A stretch of 64,000 bases of DNA. Origin: Clostridiaceae bacterium. GTDB lineage: Bacteria; Bacillota; Clostridia; Peptostreptococcales; Natronincolaceae. This document shows, piece after piece, positions 19,583 to 27,212 of the stretch; position 1 is the stretch's first letter, and each line of letters begins with the position of its first letter. The DNA lies in contig JAHDLO010000005.1 of assembly GCA_018432235.1 (NCBI GenBank), forward strand, positions 1-64,000, in the 5' to 3' direction. Made by a program: the position numbers and the translations under genes. The notes under the pieces are model-generated. The model did not search any database. It was not told the origin of the DNA and saw only the letters and a program-made list of their open reading frames with translations.

Positions 19583-19608
19583 GACAAAGGGGACGGTTCC
19601 TTTTGTCT
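19582..19608 (+). repeat. GGGGACGGTTCC-type palindromic intergenic repeat
   Basis: AGACAAAGG (19582-19590) and CCTTTTGTCT (19599-19608) form imperfect inverted arms around GGACGGTT. It begins at the last base of the ecfT stop. I recall this kind of short repeat as dispersed in clostridial intergenic regions, but copy number here cannot be judged from one window. Confidence 0.55.
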
Positions 19609-19674
19609 CATGGCTCAGCTAGGCAGTGGAAAAGATAGTGAATATAGGATAGTGATATCGAAAAAGGATTAGTG

Positions 19675-19746
19675 AAAAGGAGGCTATTGCCTCAAGTCTT
19701 CAAGGGCGGTTGCTGAAAAGGTACAAGGCTGCTCCTTTTTTTCCTT
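19675..19746 (+). terminator. Possible terminator or attenuator before truA
   Basis: AAAAGGAG (19675-19682) can pair with CTCCTTTT (19732-19739), enclosing about 50 bases with a further GAGGC-TATT-GCCTC hairpin option. A run of T follows the right arm. It lies only about 25 bases before truA, so it could attenuate read-through from ecfT. It lacks T-box motifs. Confidence 0.35.
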
Positions 19747-19767
19747 ATATGCAAGGACTGATAATTG

Positions 19768-20502
19768 ATGAAAAATATAATGCTGACAATTGAATATGAC
19801 GGTACAAATTATTCCGGCTGGCAGCTGCAGCTCAATGCACCTTCTATCCAGGAGGAGGTTGAGAAGGCGCTTCATAAGCTGACGGGAGAAAATATCAAAA
19901 TTAATGGTGCCGGTAGGACTGATGCCAGGGTTCATGCCAGAGGCCAGGTGGCTAATTTCTACACAGAGGCTACAATACTGCCTGAGCGCTTCTCTAAGGC
20001 CCTAAATGGTCTTCTGCCGGAGGATATATCCATTGTTGCCTCCCAAGAGGTTCCTGAGGACTTTCATGCCCGCTACAGCGCAATAGGAAAGCGCTACGCC
20101 TATCACATTTATATGGGTCAAAACAGAAGCCCGATACTAAGAAATTTCAGTATGCAGGTTTCATATAAACTAGATTTGGGCATAATGAAAGAGGCAAGTG
20201 AATTATTATTAGGAACCCATGATTTTGCTGGTTTTATGTCCACCGGAAGTAGTGTAAAGGATACAATAAGGACAATACATAGTATAAAAATGGATTTAAA
20301 GGACAGCAGCCTCTGGTTCAGATTCGAGGGCAATGGCTTTCTCTATAATATGGTTAGAATTATAGTGGGAACATTAGTGAAGCTAGGTAGAGGAGCAATG
20401 ACACCACAACAGCTGTTAAGAATGCTAGAGGAGAAGGATAGAAGCTTGGGGGGGCCTACAGCACAGCCTCAGGGCCTATATCTAGAAAAGGTGTATTATT
20501 AG
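19768..20502 (+). CDS. truA: tRNA pseudouridine(38-40) synthase TruA
   Basis: The 244-residue enzyme isomerises uridines 38-40 in the anticodon stem-loop. The catalytic-aspartate motif INGAGRTDARVHARGQVANF is present, as are GTHDF and FLYNMVRIIVGTL near the C-terminus. AAGGA is 10 bases before ATG 19768. TTG at 19765 is a possible alternative, and ATG at 19780 gives a shorter form. Gene order ecfT-truA-rplM is standard. Confidence 0.96.
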   Translation: MKNIMLTIEYDGTNYSGWQLQLNAPSIQEEVEKALHKLTGENIKINGAGRTDARVHARGQVANFYTEATILPERFSKALNGLLPEDISIVASQEVPEDFHARYSAIGKRYAYHIYMGQNRSPILRNFSMQVSYKLDLGIMKEASELLLGTHDFAGFMSTGSSVKDTIRTIHSIKMDLKDSSLWFRFEGNGFLYNMVRIIVGTLVKLGRGAMTPQQLLRMLEEKDRSLGGPTAQPQGLYLEKVYY

Positions 20503-20535
20503 CGATAAAAAAAATCGAAATACCTTTGATTTCCC

Positions 20536-20564
20536 TTGACACACTAGGGACGTTGTATTACAAT
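20536..20564 (+). promoter_or_regulatory. Promoter of rplM-rpsI
   Basis: TTGACA (20536-20541), a 17-base spacer and TACAAT (20559-20564) make a near-consensus vegetative promoter. Transcription would start near 20571, leaving a 106-base leader before rplM. Confidence 0.85.
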
Positions 20565-20570
20565 ATATAA

Positions 20571-20676
20571 GAGTGTGTATAAACGATCCACTAGCCCCGG
20601 ATCTTTACGCATAGATGAAGACGGACATAAGTATTTTGAAGAATTTGAGAGTGACAAGTAACAAGGAGGGAAAACG
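20571..20676 (+). ncRNA. rplM leader, probable L13-type autoregulatory leader
   Basis: The leader contains a GATCC (20585-20589)/GGATC (20599-20603) hairpin with a 9-base loop and further pairing potential. An L13 leader RNA upstream of rplM is known in low-G+C Gram-positive bacteria. The position fits, but I cannot confirm the family consensus by eye. Confidence 0.45.
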
Positions 20677-21105
20677 ATGAAGACCTTTATTCCAAAACAA
20701 AATGAAGCAGAGAAAAAATGGTATGTAATTGATGCTGAAGGCAAGCACTTAGGTAGATTAGCGTCTGAAGTTGCAAAAATTCTTAGAGGTAAGCACAAGC
20801 CTGAGTTTACTCCACATTTAGATATGGGAGATTTCGTTATTATCGTTAATGCTGAGAAGATTGAATTAACCGGTAAGAAATTAGATCAATCATTCTATAC
20901 CTATCATACAGGACATCCAGGCGGATTACGACAGATTTCTTTTAGAAAGATGCTTGAAACTAAGCCTGAGAAGTTAATCTTAAACTCAGTTAAAGGGATG
21001 CTGCCTAAGAACAGATTAGGTAGACAAATGTTAACTAAGCTTAAGGTATATGCTGGACCAAATCATCAACATCAAGCACAACAACCGGAAGCACTAGAAA
21101 TCTAG
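20677..21105 (+). CDS. rplM: 50S ribosomal protein L13
   Basis: The 142-residue protein contains [20 protein letters not shown] and the L13 segment [15 protein letters not shown]13 is an early large-subunit assembly protein. AAGGAGGG precedes the ATG. It forms an operon with rpsI, 31 bases downstream. Confidence 0.98.
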   Translation: MKTFIPKQNEAEKKWYVIDAEGKHLGRLASEVAKILRGKHKPEFTPHLDMGDFVIIVNAEKIELTGKKLDQSFYTYHTGHPGGLRQISFRKMLETKPEKLILNSVKGMLPKNRLGRQMLTKLKVYAGPNHQHQAQQPEALEI

Positions 21106-21136
21106 TCGATTCCATATTGAAGGGAGGATATAAATC

Positions 21137-21529
21137 ATGGCAAAATTAGCTTATTACGGAACAGGTAGAAGAAAAAAGTCTATTGCTAGAGTAAGATTAC
21201 TTCCTGGTGAAGGAAATATTACTATAAATAAAAGAGACATTGAAGAATACTTTAACTATGAGACATTAAAAAGAGAAGTTAAGCTTCCATTAACTTTAAC
21301 TGATACATTAAGCAAGTACGATGTAATTGCTACAGTAACAGGTGGTGGCTTTACCGGACAAGCAGGTGCTTTAAGACATGGTATTGCCAGAGCCCTTGTT
21401 AAATCCAGTGACGAGTTAAGAACTCCTTTAAAAAGAGCTGGCTTCCTAACTAGAGATGCAAGAGCAAAGGAAAGAAAGAAATACGGCTTAAAGGCTGCGA
21501 GACGTGCGCCTCAGTTCTCAAAGAGATAG
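21137..21529 (+). CDS. rpsI: 30S ribosomal protein S9
   Basis: The 130-residue protein contains [19 protein letters not shown] and ends APQFSKR, the tail that touches P-site tRNA. GAAGGGAGG precedes the ATG. It is the last translation gene in this block. Confidence 0.98.
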   Translation: MAKLAYYGTGRRKKSIARVRLLPGEGNITINKRDIEEYFNYETLKREVKLPLTLTDTLSKYDVIATVTGGGFTGQAGALRHGIARALVKSSDELRTPLKRAGFLTRDARAKERKKYGLKAARRAPQFSKR

Positions 21530-21690
21530 TACGTGGGACCTTTTGAAACTTAGAGAATGGCTTTTTCACTGGGTTTTAAGAGTTGAGGATTGCTCTGAAA
21601 TGTGCTTGATTTGCCTCGATAAGTAACACATAAGCGACAAACAAGTATAAAGAAAGCAACTTCGAGATACAAATATTTAGAATTTTTATA

Positions 21691-21740
21691 GGATGTTTTT
21701 CAGATGGAATTATCTGTCTGAGAGACATCCTTTTCTATTT
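21691..21740 (+). terminator. Terminator of rplM-rpsI
   Basis: GGATGTTTTTCAG (21691-21703) pairs with CTGAGAGACATCC (21718-21730) over 13 positions with two G-U pairs, then TTTTCTATTT. It lies about 160 bases after rpsI, but no nearer terminator is visible. Confidence 0.75.
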
Positions 21741-21902
21741 CATTGAAATTCATTTAACTGTATCTCTGTGCTCACAAGTAATATATGATCATAAAATATT
21801 ATTAAATTATCTTGACGGGTTTACCTGCTTCATTGGCATCCATCGCAAGTCCCCAAAATGTATTTACATCGAAACAAAAAAGTGTGCGGATGTAAATATT
21901 AT

Positions 21903-21930
21903 TTGAAATCAAAAAATCTTCTGATATAAT
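21903..21930 (+). promoter_or_regulatory. Promoter of the HTH/RhuM module
   Basis: TTGAAA (21903-21908), a 16-base spacer and TATAAT (21925-21930) with an extended -10 (TGATATAAT). The transcript would start near 21937, at the dyad described next. Confidence 0.7.
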
Positions 21931-21941
21931 AAAAATGTAGG

Positions 21942-21954
21942 AGTAGTGCCTACT
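21942..21954 (+). promoter_or_regulatory. Candidate operator for the HTH regulator
   Basis: AGTAG-TGC-CTACT is a perfect dyad located about 12 bases after the -10 element, overlapped by a GTAGG/CCTAC pair. Its position over the start site suggests autorepression by the adjacent HTH protein. This is inference only. Confidence 0.4.
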
Positions 21955-22002
21955 ATATAACAACATGATAATATATCCTTTAAAGATTGTTGAGGTGAAT
22001 TC

Positions 22003-22251
22003 ATGTCAGTAAGTTATAAAAAATTATGGAAGATTTTAATTGATAGAGAGATGAAAAAGAAAGACCTGATAAATCTGTCAGGAATTAGTACGGCGTCTAT
22101 GGCAAAGCTTGGACGAAATGAGAATATTACAACAGAAGTCTTAGCTAAGGTTTGTAACGCATTGAAAGTTGATGTTGGGGATATTATGGAAGTTTTACCG
22201 AAAGAAAGTGGTGAGGACGATGGGATACAGGAAACTTCAAATCAGGAATAG
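22003..22251 (+). CDS. Small Cro/CI-type HTH regulator
   Basis: The 82-residue protein is essentially one helix-turn-helix domain of the short YozG/HTH_26 type. The KKKDLINLSGISTASMAKL and ITTEVLAKVCNALKVDVGDI segments supply the helices, followed by an acidic tail. It probably represses its own promoter. TTGAGGTG lies before the ATG. It overlaps the downstream RhuM gene by 32 bases, so the two are translated together. Confidence 0.85.
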   Translation: MSVSYKKLWKILIDREMKKKDLINLSGISTASMAKLGRNENITTEVLAKVCNALKVDVGDIMEVLPKESGEDDGIQETSNQE

Positions 22252-23233
22252 CACTGCTGAGTTTTTAACATTTACAGCGGAGACAGGCGAGAAGTCAATT
22301 GAAGTTATGTATGCTGAGGAAAATGTCTGGGCGACTCAAGAAATGATGACTATATTATATGACACAACAAAACAGAATATTAGTTCACATTTAATTAAAG
22401 CCTTTAAAGAAAATGAAATTGATGATCAGGCAACTGTCAAGGAATTCTTGACAGTTCAAATAGAAGGTGACCGAGAAGTTCAGCGCAATCGAAAATTTTA
22501 TAGTCTAGAAGCAATTATCTCTGTTGGATTTAGAATAAATTCAACACGAGCAGTTCAGTTTCGCCAGTGGGCGATTAATATTTTGAAAAGTTATTCTGTA
22601 AGAGGATATGTTCTTGATAATGACCGTATGAAAAACGGTGTTTTTTTGGATGAAGATTATTTTGAACACTTACTTGATGAAATAAGAGAAATCAGAGCAA
22701 GCGAGCGAAGATTTTATCAGAAGATTACCGATATTTACGCAACAGCAATGGATTATAATGTAAATGCTCCTACTACAAAAGAGTTTTTTGCAATTGTACA
22801 AAATAAACTCCACTTTGCGATTCATGGTCATACAGCGGCAGAGGTCATCATGAATAGAGCAGATGCTACAAAGGAACATATGGGTTTGACTACATGGAAG
22901 AATGCACCAGATGGAAAGATTGTAAAGCATGATGTATCTATTGCAAAAAACTATTTATCAAAAGAGGAATTGGAGAGTTTGGATAGAATTGTCAGCATGT
23001 ATCTAGATTATGCAGAAGACCAAGCAAGAAGACATATTCCGATGACGATGCAGGATTGGTCAAAGAAATTGAACGCATTCTTACAATTCAATGAGAGAGA
23101 AATCCTTGAAGATAGTGGGAAAGTAACTACTGAAATGGCAAAGGCATTTGCTGAAAGTGAATTTGAAAAATACAGAATTACTCAAGATAGATTATTTAAA
23201 AGTGACTTTGATAGGCTGATAGATCATTTATAG
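22220..23233 (+). CDS. rhuM: RhuM-family protein (virulence RhuM type)
   Basis: The 337-residue protein matches the RhuM family. It has VWATQEMMTILYDTTKQNISSH early on, then FYSLEAIISVGFRINS and the ARRHIPMTMQDW segment near the C-terminus. RhuM proteins are common in genomic and defence islands and near restriction systems, but their biochemical role is unknown. I chose ATG 22220, after GGTGAGG, over upstream in-frame codons inside the HTH gene. Its place between rpsI and cwlD suggests horizontal acquisition. Confidence 0.85.
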   Translation: MGYRKLQIRNSTAEFLTFTAETGEKSIEVMYAEENVWATQEMMTILYDTTKQNISSHLIKAFKENEIDDQATVKEFLTVQIEGDREVQRNRKFYSLEAIISVGFRINSTRAVQFRQWAINILKSYSVRGYVLDNDRMKNGVFLDEDYFEHLLDEIREIRASERRFYQKITDIYATAMDYNVNAPTTKEFFAIVQNKLHFAIHGHTAAEVIMNRADATKEHMGLTTWKNAPDGKIVKHDVSIAKNYLSKEELESLDRIVSMYLDYAEDQARRHIPMTMQDWSKKLNAFLQFNEREILEDSGKVTTEMAKAFAESEFEKYRITQDRLFKSDFDRLIDHL

Positions 23234-23275
23234 AAATATTCTAAAAACATTGATTAATGAGCGAGGTGCAAAAGA

Positions 23276-23512
23276 TGGAAAAGGACGTATTTTTTGTACT
23301 GGGATGCCCTGAATTATGGAAGTTGGGTGCTAGACCTAATTTGGATAACAGCCATGCTTGATTTGAAGTGTATAAATTATGAAGGTGCGATAAATGATTA
23401 TAAGAAGAGCATGAGTTCTTCAACAAAAAGCAAATCAAGTAGAGAAAGAAGAGTTAAATCTATACTTGAATACTTATCTAAAAGCAATATTAATGTTAAA
23501 TATACATTATAG
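23276..23512 (+). pseudogene. Possible disrupted small gene after RhuM
   Basis: An ATG at 23276 with a good GCGAGGTG site reads MEKDVFFVLGCPELWKLG and stops after 28 codons. A second frame then runs to 23512 and encodes a basic peptide ending ILEYLSKSNINVKYTL. This could be one gene broken by a frameshift, or two meaningless frames. I do not recognise either part. A strong terminator follows, consistent with the end of the inserted module. Confidence 0.3.
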
Positions 23513-23565
23513 AGATATAGTAGATAGCCCTCAGCCCCTGATTAATACACTCACAATTGTTGCTC

Positions 23566-23602
23566 AAAACCCCAAAATTATTGGATTTTGGGGTTTTTCT
23601 TT
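23566..23602. terminator. Bidirectional terminator
   Basis: AAAACCCCAAAAT (23566-23578) pairs perfectly with ATTTTGGGGTTTT (23585-23597), and T residues follow on the plus strand. It lies between the RhuM module and the converging small gene on the minus strand and can serve both. Confidence 0.85.
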
Positions 23603-23632
23603 TTTGCATACTCAGTATCCTATGGATTTTAT

Positions 23633-23860
23633 CTACCTATCAATGTTATTCATCAAAAGTTCAATCTCTTCAGAAAGATGATTAAGCTTGCTTGACAAGT
23701 TATTAAAGTTAGTAGAAAGTCCTGAATCCTTAGACTTACCATTGTTATCCTCCACCATCAGCAGCTGTATTGCTGATAGATACTCAAGTGATCTTTGATT
23801 ATTCTCCTTAAGCAGTTTAAGCTGTTTTTGAATAGCATTTATATCCCTTCTACTTTCCAT
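23633..23860 (-). CDS. Small coiled-coil protein, unknown function
   Basis: The 75-residue product starts MESRRDINAIQKQLKLLKEN and is mostly helical and charged, with heptad-like leucine spacing and an ending SKLNHLSEEIELLMNNIDR. No known family is recognised. The start at 23860 follows AAGGGAG on the minus strand. Longer in-frame versions run into the cwlD promoter region. It is divergent from cwlD. Confidence 0.55.
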   Translation of the reverse strand: MESRRDINAIQKQLKLLKENNQRSLEYLSAIQLLMVEDNNGKSKDSGLSTNFNNLSSKLNHLSEEIELLMNNIDR

Positions 23861-24014
23861 TTCATCAGCTCCCTTATAGGTATTAACAATAGTATTCTCC
23901 CACAAAAGAAAAATAAAATGCAGCAGGCGGTTAAATAGTACAAGTAATTTATGAATGATACAATTTCTTGAAAAATATAATAGCATATAAGACAATTATA
24001 GGAGGAGTTAAGAA

Positions 24015-24722
24015 TTGCGGATTATATTGATAAGGAAAAGGCGGATTTTGCTTTTTTTGATAGTTATTATGGCATTTTTGATGACTTCGTTAATTTATAA
24101 CAGTAGAAGAGCAGTTATGACAATGAATGTCCCCACCACCAAAAAGATAATCGTAATTGATCCGGGTCATGGAGGAATTGATCCTGGAGCCGTAAGCAGA
24201 TCAGGAATATTGGAGAAGGATATCAATCTCAAAATAGCTCTTTATCTTAGAGAGTATCTTGAGCAAAGTGGCGCAATTGTGATATTGACCAGAGATAAAG
24301 ACATAGGCTTGTATTCGGAAAACTCCAGTAATAAAAAGCGAGAGGATCTAAAAAATAGAAAAAATATAGTGCGTGAGAGCAACCCGCATATCTTTATTAC
24401 AATACATCTTAACAGCTTTCCGCAATCCCGGTATTATGGGGCACAGACCTTTTACCCACAAGACAACCTCAGTGGAAAAAGGGCAGCAGAGCTTATTCAA
24501 GAGGAGCTTATAAACACCCTTGATAAGAATAATTCAAGAGTGGCACTTTCAAAGGATAATGTGTATATTATCAATGAGTTGAGCATACCTACAGTTTTAG
24601 TGGAATGCGGATTTTTATCTAATGCGGAAGAGGCAAAGAGGCTGAACGATTCGAAGTATCAAAGAAAAATTGCCTGGGCAATGTATGCTGGATTGCAAAA
24701 ATTCTTTGCAGAATCCCAATAG
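24015..24722 (+). CDS. cwlD: Germination-specific N-acetylmuramoyl-L-alanine amidase
   Basis: The 235-residue protein has an N-terminal membrane anchor or signal (about residues 10-27) and an amidase_3 domain. Zinc-site motifs are visible: IDPGHGGIDPGA, then the glutamate in EKDINLKIA, and TIHLNSF. VECGFLSN follows near the end. CwlD removes side peptides to allow muramic-delta-lactam formation in the spore cortex, so the host sporulates. The start is TTG at 24015 after GGAGGAG. Location after rpsI is typical in clostridia, apart from the inserted module. Confidence 0.92.
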   Translation: MRIILIRKRRILLFLIVIMAFLMTSLIYNSRRAVMTMNVPTTKKIIVIDPGHGGIDPGAVSRSGILEKDINLKIALYLREYLEQSGAIVILTRDKDIGLYSENSSNKKREDLKNRKNIVRESNPHIFITIHLNSFPQSRYYGAQTFYPQDNLSGKRAAELIQEELINTLDKNNSRVALSKDNVYIINELSIPTVLVECGFLSNAEEAKRLNDSKYQRKIAWAMYAGLQKFFAESQ

Positions 24723-24725
24723 GCG

Positions 24726-24855
24726 TGTGGATAAAAATTGTGGATAGTGTGGAAAAATATATAGCAATTAAATCTTTTTATTGAGATAGAGGGGGTAAGT
24801 GGTCATTAGGCTGTGGATAACCACTGTGAATAATTAATCAAATTATTGTGGATGA
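24726..24855 (+). other. Cluster of DnaA-box-like 9-mers
   Basis: Six boxes in one orientation fall within 130 bases. TGTGGATAA occurs at 24726-24734 and 24812-24820, the exact reverse complement of TTATCCACA. Single-mismatch forms are TGTGGATAG (24739), TGTGGAAAA (24748), TGTGAATAA (24825) and TGTGGATGA (24847). The region is non-coding and A+T-rich. It may titrate DnaA or regulate neighbours. No dnaA or dnaN gene is present. Confidence 0.65.
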
Positions 24856-24873
24856 TTTTAAGATTACTACCAC

Positions 24874-24912
24874 AAAAAAATAAACGAATCCGCAAAAAAA
24901 GGGATTCGTTTA
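24874..24912 (-). terminator. Terminator for the YvlD-like gene
   Basis: TAAACGAATCC (24881-24891) pairs with GGATTCGTTTA (24902-24912). On the minus strand the hairpin is followed by seven T residues (the A run at 24874-24880), 30 bases after the gene's stop. Confidence 0.85.
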
Positions 24913-24941
24913 TGAATGTATTAAGATCTTTATGAGAACTA

Positions 24942-25316
24942 CTACATTGTCTTGCCTGGGATAACGAGGTCAATTAGGCCAATAACTAAAGCCCCAAGAA
25001 TTGCGCCCCAAATAGTGACCCTCATCATAGGAACAAAATATTGTGTGGCGTACAGCACTACAGCTGCTACTAAAAACCCTGTTATTCCTCTTCCAAAGGG
25101 TGAAGCATCAAGATTTAATAACCTGTTTAACAAATAATCTATAATAGAGATTACAGCTGCAGCCACCAGTATACTCCATATGCCGCTAATACTGAAGCCT
25201 GGTGTAAGGAAGGCAGCTACAGCCACTACTATAGCTGATACAATAAATCTCAGTATTAATCCCATGATGCCATTAGAGCTTTGAGTTCTACTGTTATTTC
25301 TTCTTTCCTCTGACAT
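24942..25316 (-). CDS. Phage-holin-4-like (YvlD-type) membrane protein
   Basis: The 124-residue protein has a short polar N-terminus, then about four hydrophobic segments including GLILRFIVSAIVVAVAAFL and ATQYFVPMMRVTIWGAILGA. This layout and the ending ALVIGLIDLVIPGK match the phage_holin_4_2/YvlD family, whose role is unclear, possibly envelope stress. The ATG at 25316 follows AAAGGAG with 7-base spacing. A longer form would include the ribosome binding site. Confidence 0.75.
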   Translation of the reverse strand: MSEERRNNSRTQSSNGIMGLILRFIVSAIVVAVAAFLTPGFSISGIWSILVAAAVISIIDYLLNRLLNLDASPFGRGITGFLVAAVVLYATQYFVPMMRVTIWGAILGALVIGLIDLVIPGKTM

Positions 25317-25408
25317 AATATTTCTCCTTTCCATTGATATTCTATATTAGGTTCCCTATTTAATTCAAAAATTATGTATTTAATATTATTTATACGAGGT
25401 GGGATAAT

Positions 25409-26245
25409 ATGAAAAGGATACGTTTAATAGTAATGTCAAAAATGCACTTAGTCATACTTTTTTGCATTGTGCTTATGACAACTATTGTGGCACTTAATTT
25501 AGGTAGCCATGCAGGATTTTTAAAAACATTAGGCAATAGTATAAGAGGAATGGATAATCGTAGCGGTGGAAGGGTAGCAATAGTAATAGATGATTTTGGA
25601 TTTAATGGCGGTGGCACAAAGGAAATGCTGGCACTTAATATACCGATTACATGTGCAGTATTACCTTTTTCAGAGTATACAAAAACAGATTCAGAGATGA
25701 TCATGAGCAAGGGTCACGAGATTATAATACATCTACCAATGGAACCTCACCATGGTGACCCTAAGTGGTTGGGTGAAAAGGGAATAAGAGGGGGGCTCAC
25801 CACAGAAAAAATCGAAGAAATTGTGAGGGAAGCAGTTGAAGAAAACCCCTATGCTGTAGGAGTTAATAATCATATGGGCTCTAAAGCAACTGAAGACAGA
25901 AGAATCATAGAGACAATAATTAAGATCTTGAAGGAAAAAAATATGTTTATCTTAGATAGCAAAACGACTATGCACTCAGTAGTGAAGGAAGTTGCATTAA
26001 GCTATGAGGTACCATATATTGAAAGATCGGTATTTTTAGACAATGTCAAGGATAAGGCTTACATAAAGAAACAGATTAAACAGCTGGGAGAGGCTGCTTT
26101 ATTGAATGGTGATGCTGTAGCAATCGGACATGTAGGACCGGAAGGTGGGGTAGTCACTGCAGAGGCAATAAAGGAGATGATACCAGAGCTTGAAGCTATG
26201 GGAATTCAGTTTGTTTATTTATCACAGTTAGTTAAAGCATACTAA
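25409..26245 (+). CDS. Divergent polysaccharide deacetylase (YibQ family)
   Basis: The 278-residue protein has one N-terminal membrane segment (about residues 12-30). An extracellular domain follows, with AIVIDDFGFNG, IIHLPMEPHHG and NNHMGSKAT, the metal-site motifs of the divergent deacetylase family. It probably acts on cell-envelope polysaccharide, but substrates are not established. AGGTGGG precedes the ATG. It is transcribed divergently from the YvlD-like gene. Confidence 0.85.
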   Translation: MKRIRLIVMSKMHLVILFCIVLMTTIVALNLGSHAGFLKTLGNSIRGMDNRSGGRVAIVIDDFGFNGGGTKEMLALNIPITCAVLPFSEYTKTDSEMIMSKGHEIIIHLPMEPHHGDPKWLGEKGIRGGLTTEKIEEIVREAVEENPYAVGVNNHMGSKATEDRRIIETIIKILKEKNMFILDSKTTMHSVVKEVALSYEVPYIERSVFLDNVKDKAYIKKQIKQLGEAALLNGDAVAIGHVGPEGGVVTAEAIKEMIPELEAMGIQFVYLSQLVKAY

Positions 26246-26270
26246 AGAAAATAAAAAGAGGAGAATAGAT

Positions 26271-27095
26271 ATGGAAAAATGTAATAGTTGTACTCACTAC
26301 AAGGAGGGGAAGTGCGGAACAGAAAAATGCATTGCCTTTGAAGAGCTTAACAGAGCTTCCGAAATAAAGTACATTATAGGTATAATGAGCGGTAAGGGTG
26401 GTGTGGGTAAATCCTCCTTAACAGCCGCCCTAGCCATAGCGCTTAATAGTAAAGGTTATAGGGTTGGCATTTTAGATGCAGATATAATGGGACCCAGCAT
26501 TCCGAAGCTCTTTAGTCTGAAGGGACCAGCGATGAATACTGAAGACGGGCTGTTGCCAGTGAAATCTAAGGCAGGGATTTCAATAATGTCTATGAATCTA
26601 TTGCTGCCAGAGGAAACTGACCCGGTGCTGTGGAGAGGGCCGGTAATTAGCGGAATAATAAAGCAGTTTTGGAAGGATGTTGTCTGGGGCGAACTGGATT
26701 ATTTGCTTATAGATTTCCCCCCTGGTACGGGAGATGTTGCTCTGACTGTTATGCAATCTATACCGCTGACAGGGATTATAATGGTGACTTCACCACAGCA
26801 GTTAGTGGGTATGATAGTTGAAAAGGGAATAAGAATGGCAGAAAAAATGAAGGTGCCGATTTTGGGGTTGGTGGAAAACATGAGCTATGTGCAGCCGCCA
26901 GGATATCCCGAGCCCTATTATTTATTTGGTAAAGGAAATACCGTAGGCTTGGCGGAGGACCTTGGTGTTGATTATTGGGGGCAGATGCCCATAATAAAAG
27001 AATATATAGAGGCGGTTAACTCAGGAGCAATTGAAGAATTCAGACATAGTGGCTTCGATAAGCTTGCCGATATGCTAATCAAAAAAATAGAATAA
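26271..27095 (+). CDS. Mrp/NBP35-like P-loop ATPase
   Basis: The 274-residue protein has cysteines at 4, 7, 15 and 20 in the N-terminus, a deviant Walker A MSGKGGVGKSS and the Mrp signature LDADIMGPSIPK, then DYLLIDFPPGTGD. Proteins of this family carry or insert iron-sulfur clusters. The usual CxxC after ENMSY is missing: here the segment reads VQPPGYPEPYYLFGKG. It may bind a cluster through the N-terminal cysteines or do something else. AAGAGGAG precedes the ATG. Confidence 0.85.
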   Translation: MEKCNSCTHYKEGKCGTEKCIAFEELNRASEIKYIIGIMSGKGGVGKSSLTAALAIALNSKGYRVGILDADIMGPSIPKLFSLKGPAMNTEDGLLPVKSKAGISIMSMNLLLPEETDPVLWRGPVISGIIKQFWKDVVWGELDYLLIDFPPGTGDVALTVMQSIPLTGIIMVTSPQQLVGMIVEKGIRMAEKMKVPILGLVENMSYVQPPGYPEPYYLFGKGNTVGLAEDLGVDYWGQMPIIKEYIEAVNSGAIEEFRHSGFDKLADMLIKKIE

Positions 27096-27103
27096 TTTTG
27101 ATG

Positions 27104-27137
27104 TTAAGGGCCTGTGAAAACAGGCCTTAAATATTTT
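27104..27137 (+). terminator. Terminator after the Mrp-like gene
   Basis: TTAAGGGCCTGT (27104-27115) and ACAGGCCTTAA pair with one bulged G over a GAAA tetraloop, followed by ATATTTT. The T tract is short. Confidence 0.65.
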
Positions 27138-27154
27138 AAAAGAACTATTGAAAA

Positions 27155-27197
27155 AATATTATATCTGTTATATATTATATATAACAGATATAATATT
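27155..27197 (+). promoter_or_regulatory. 43-bp perfect palindrome, operator of the GntR gene
   Basis: Arms AATATTATATCTGTTATATA (27155-27174) and TATATAACAGATATAATATT (27178-27197) are perfect over 20 bases around TTA. The dyad ends at the GGAGGTG ribosome binding site and includes TATAAT-like hexamers. It is most likely both promoter and operator for the regulator that follows. Confidence 0.75.
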
Positions 27198-27212
27198 GGA
27201 GGTGAAAATACC

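Larger units (their letters stand above)
21530..22002 (+). other. Gap between rpsI and the HTH/RhuM module
   Basis: The 473 bases hold a terminator at 21691-21740 and a promoter at 21903-21930 with an adjacent dyad. I see no gene. It probably contains the left junction of the inserted accessory module, but no repeats marking it are visible. Confidence 0.5.

Noticed and set aside
19675..19746. T-box riboswitch before truA
   Set aside because: The characteristic T-box sequence (AGGGTGGNACCGCG-like) is absent and truA is not a usual target; only pairing arms and a T run are seen.
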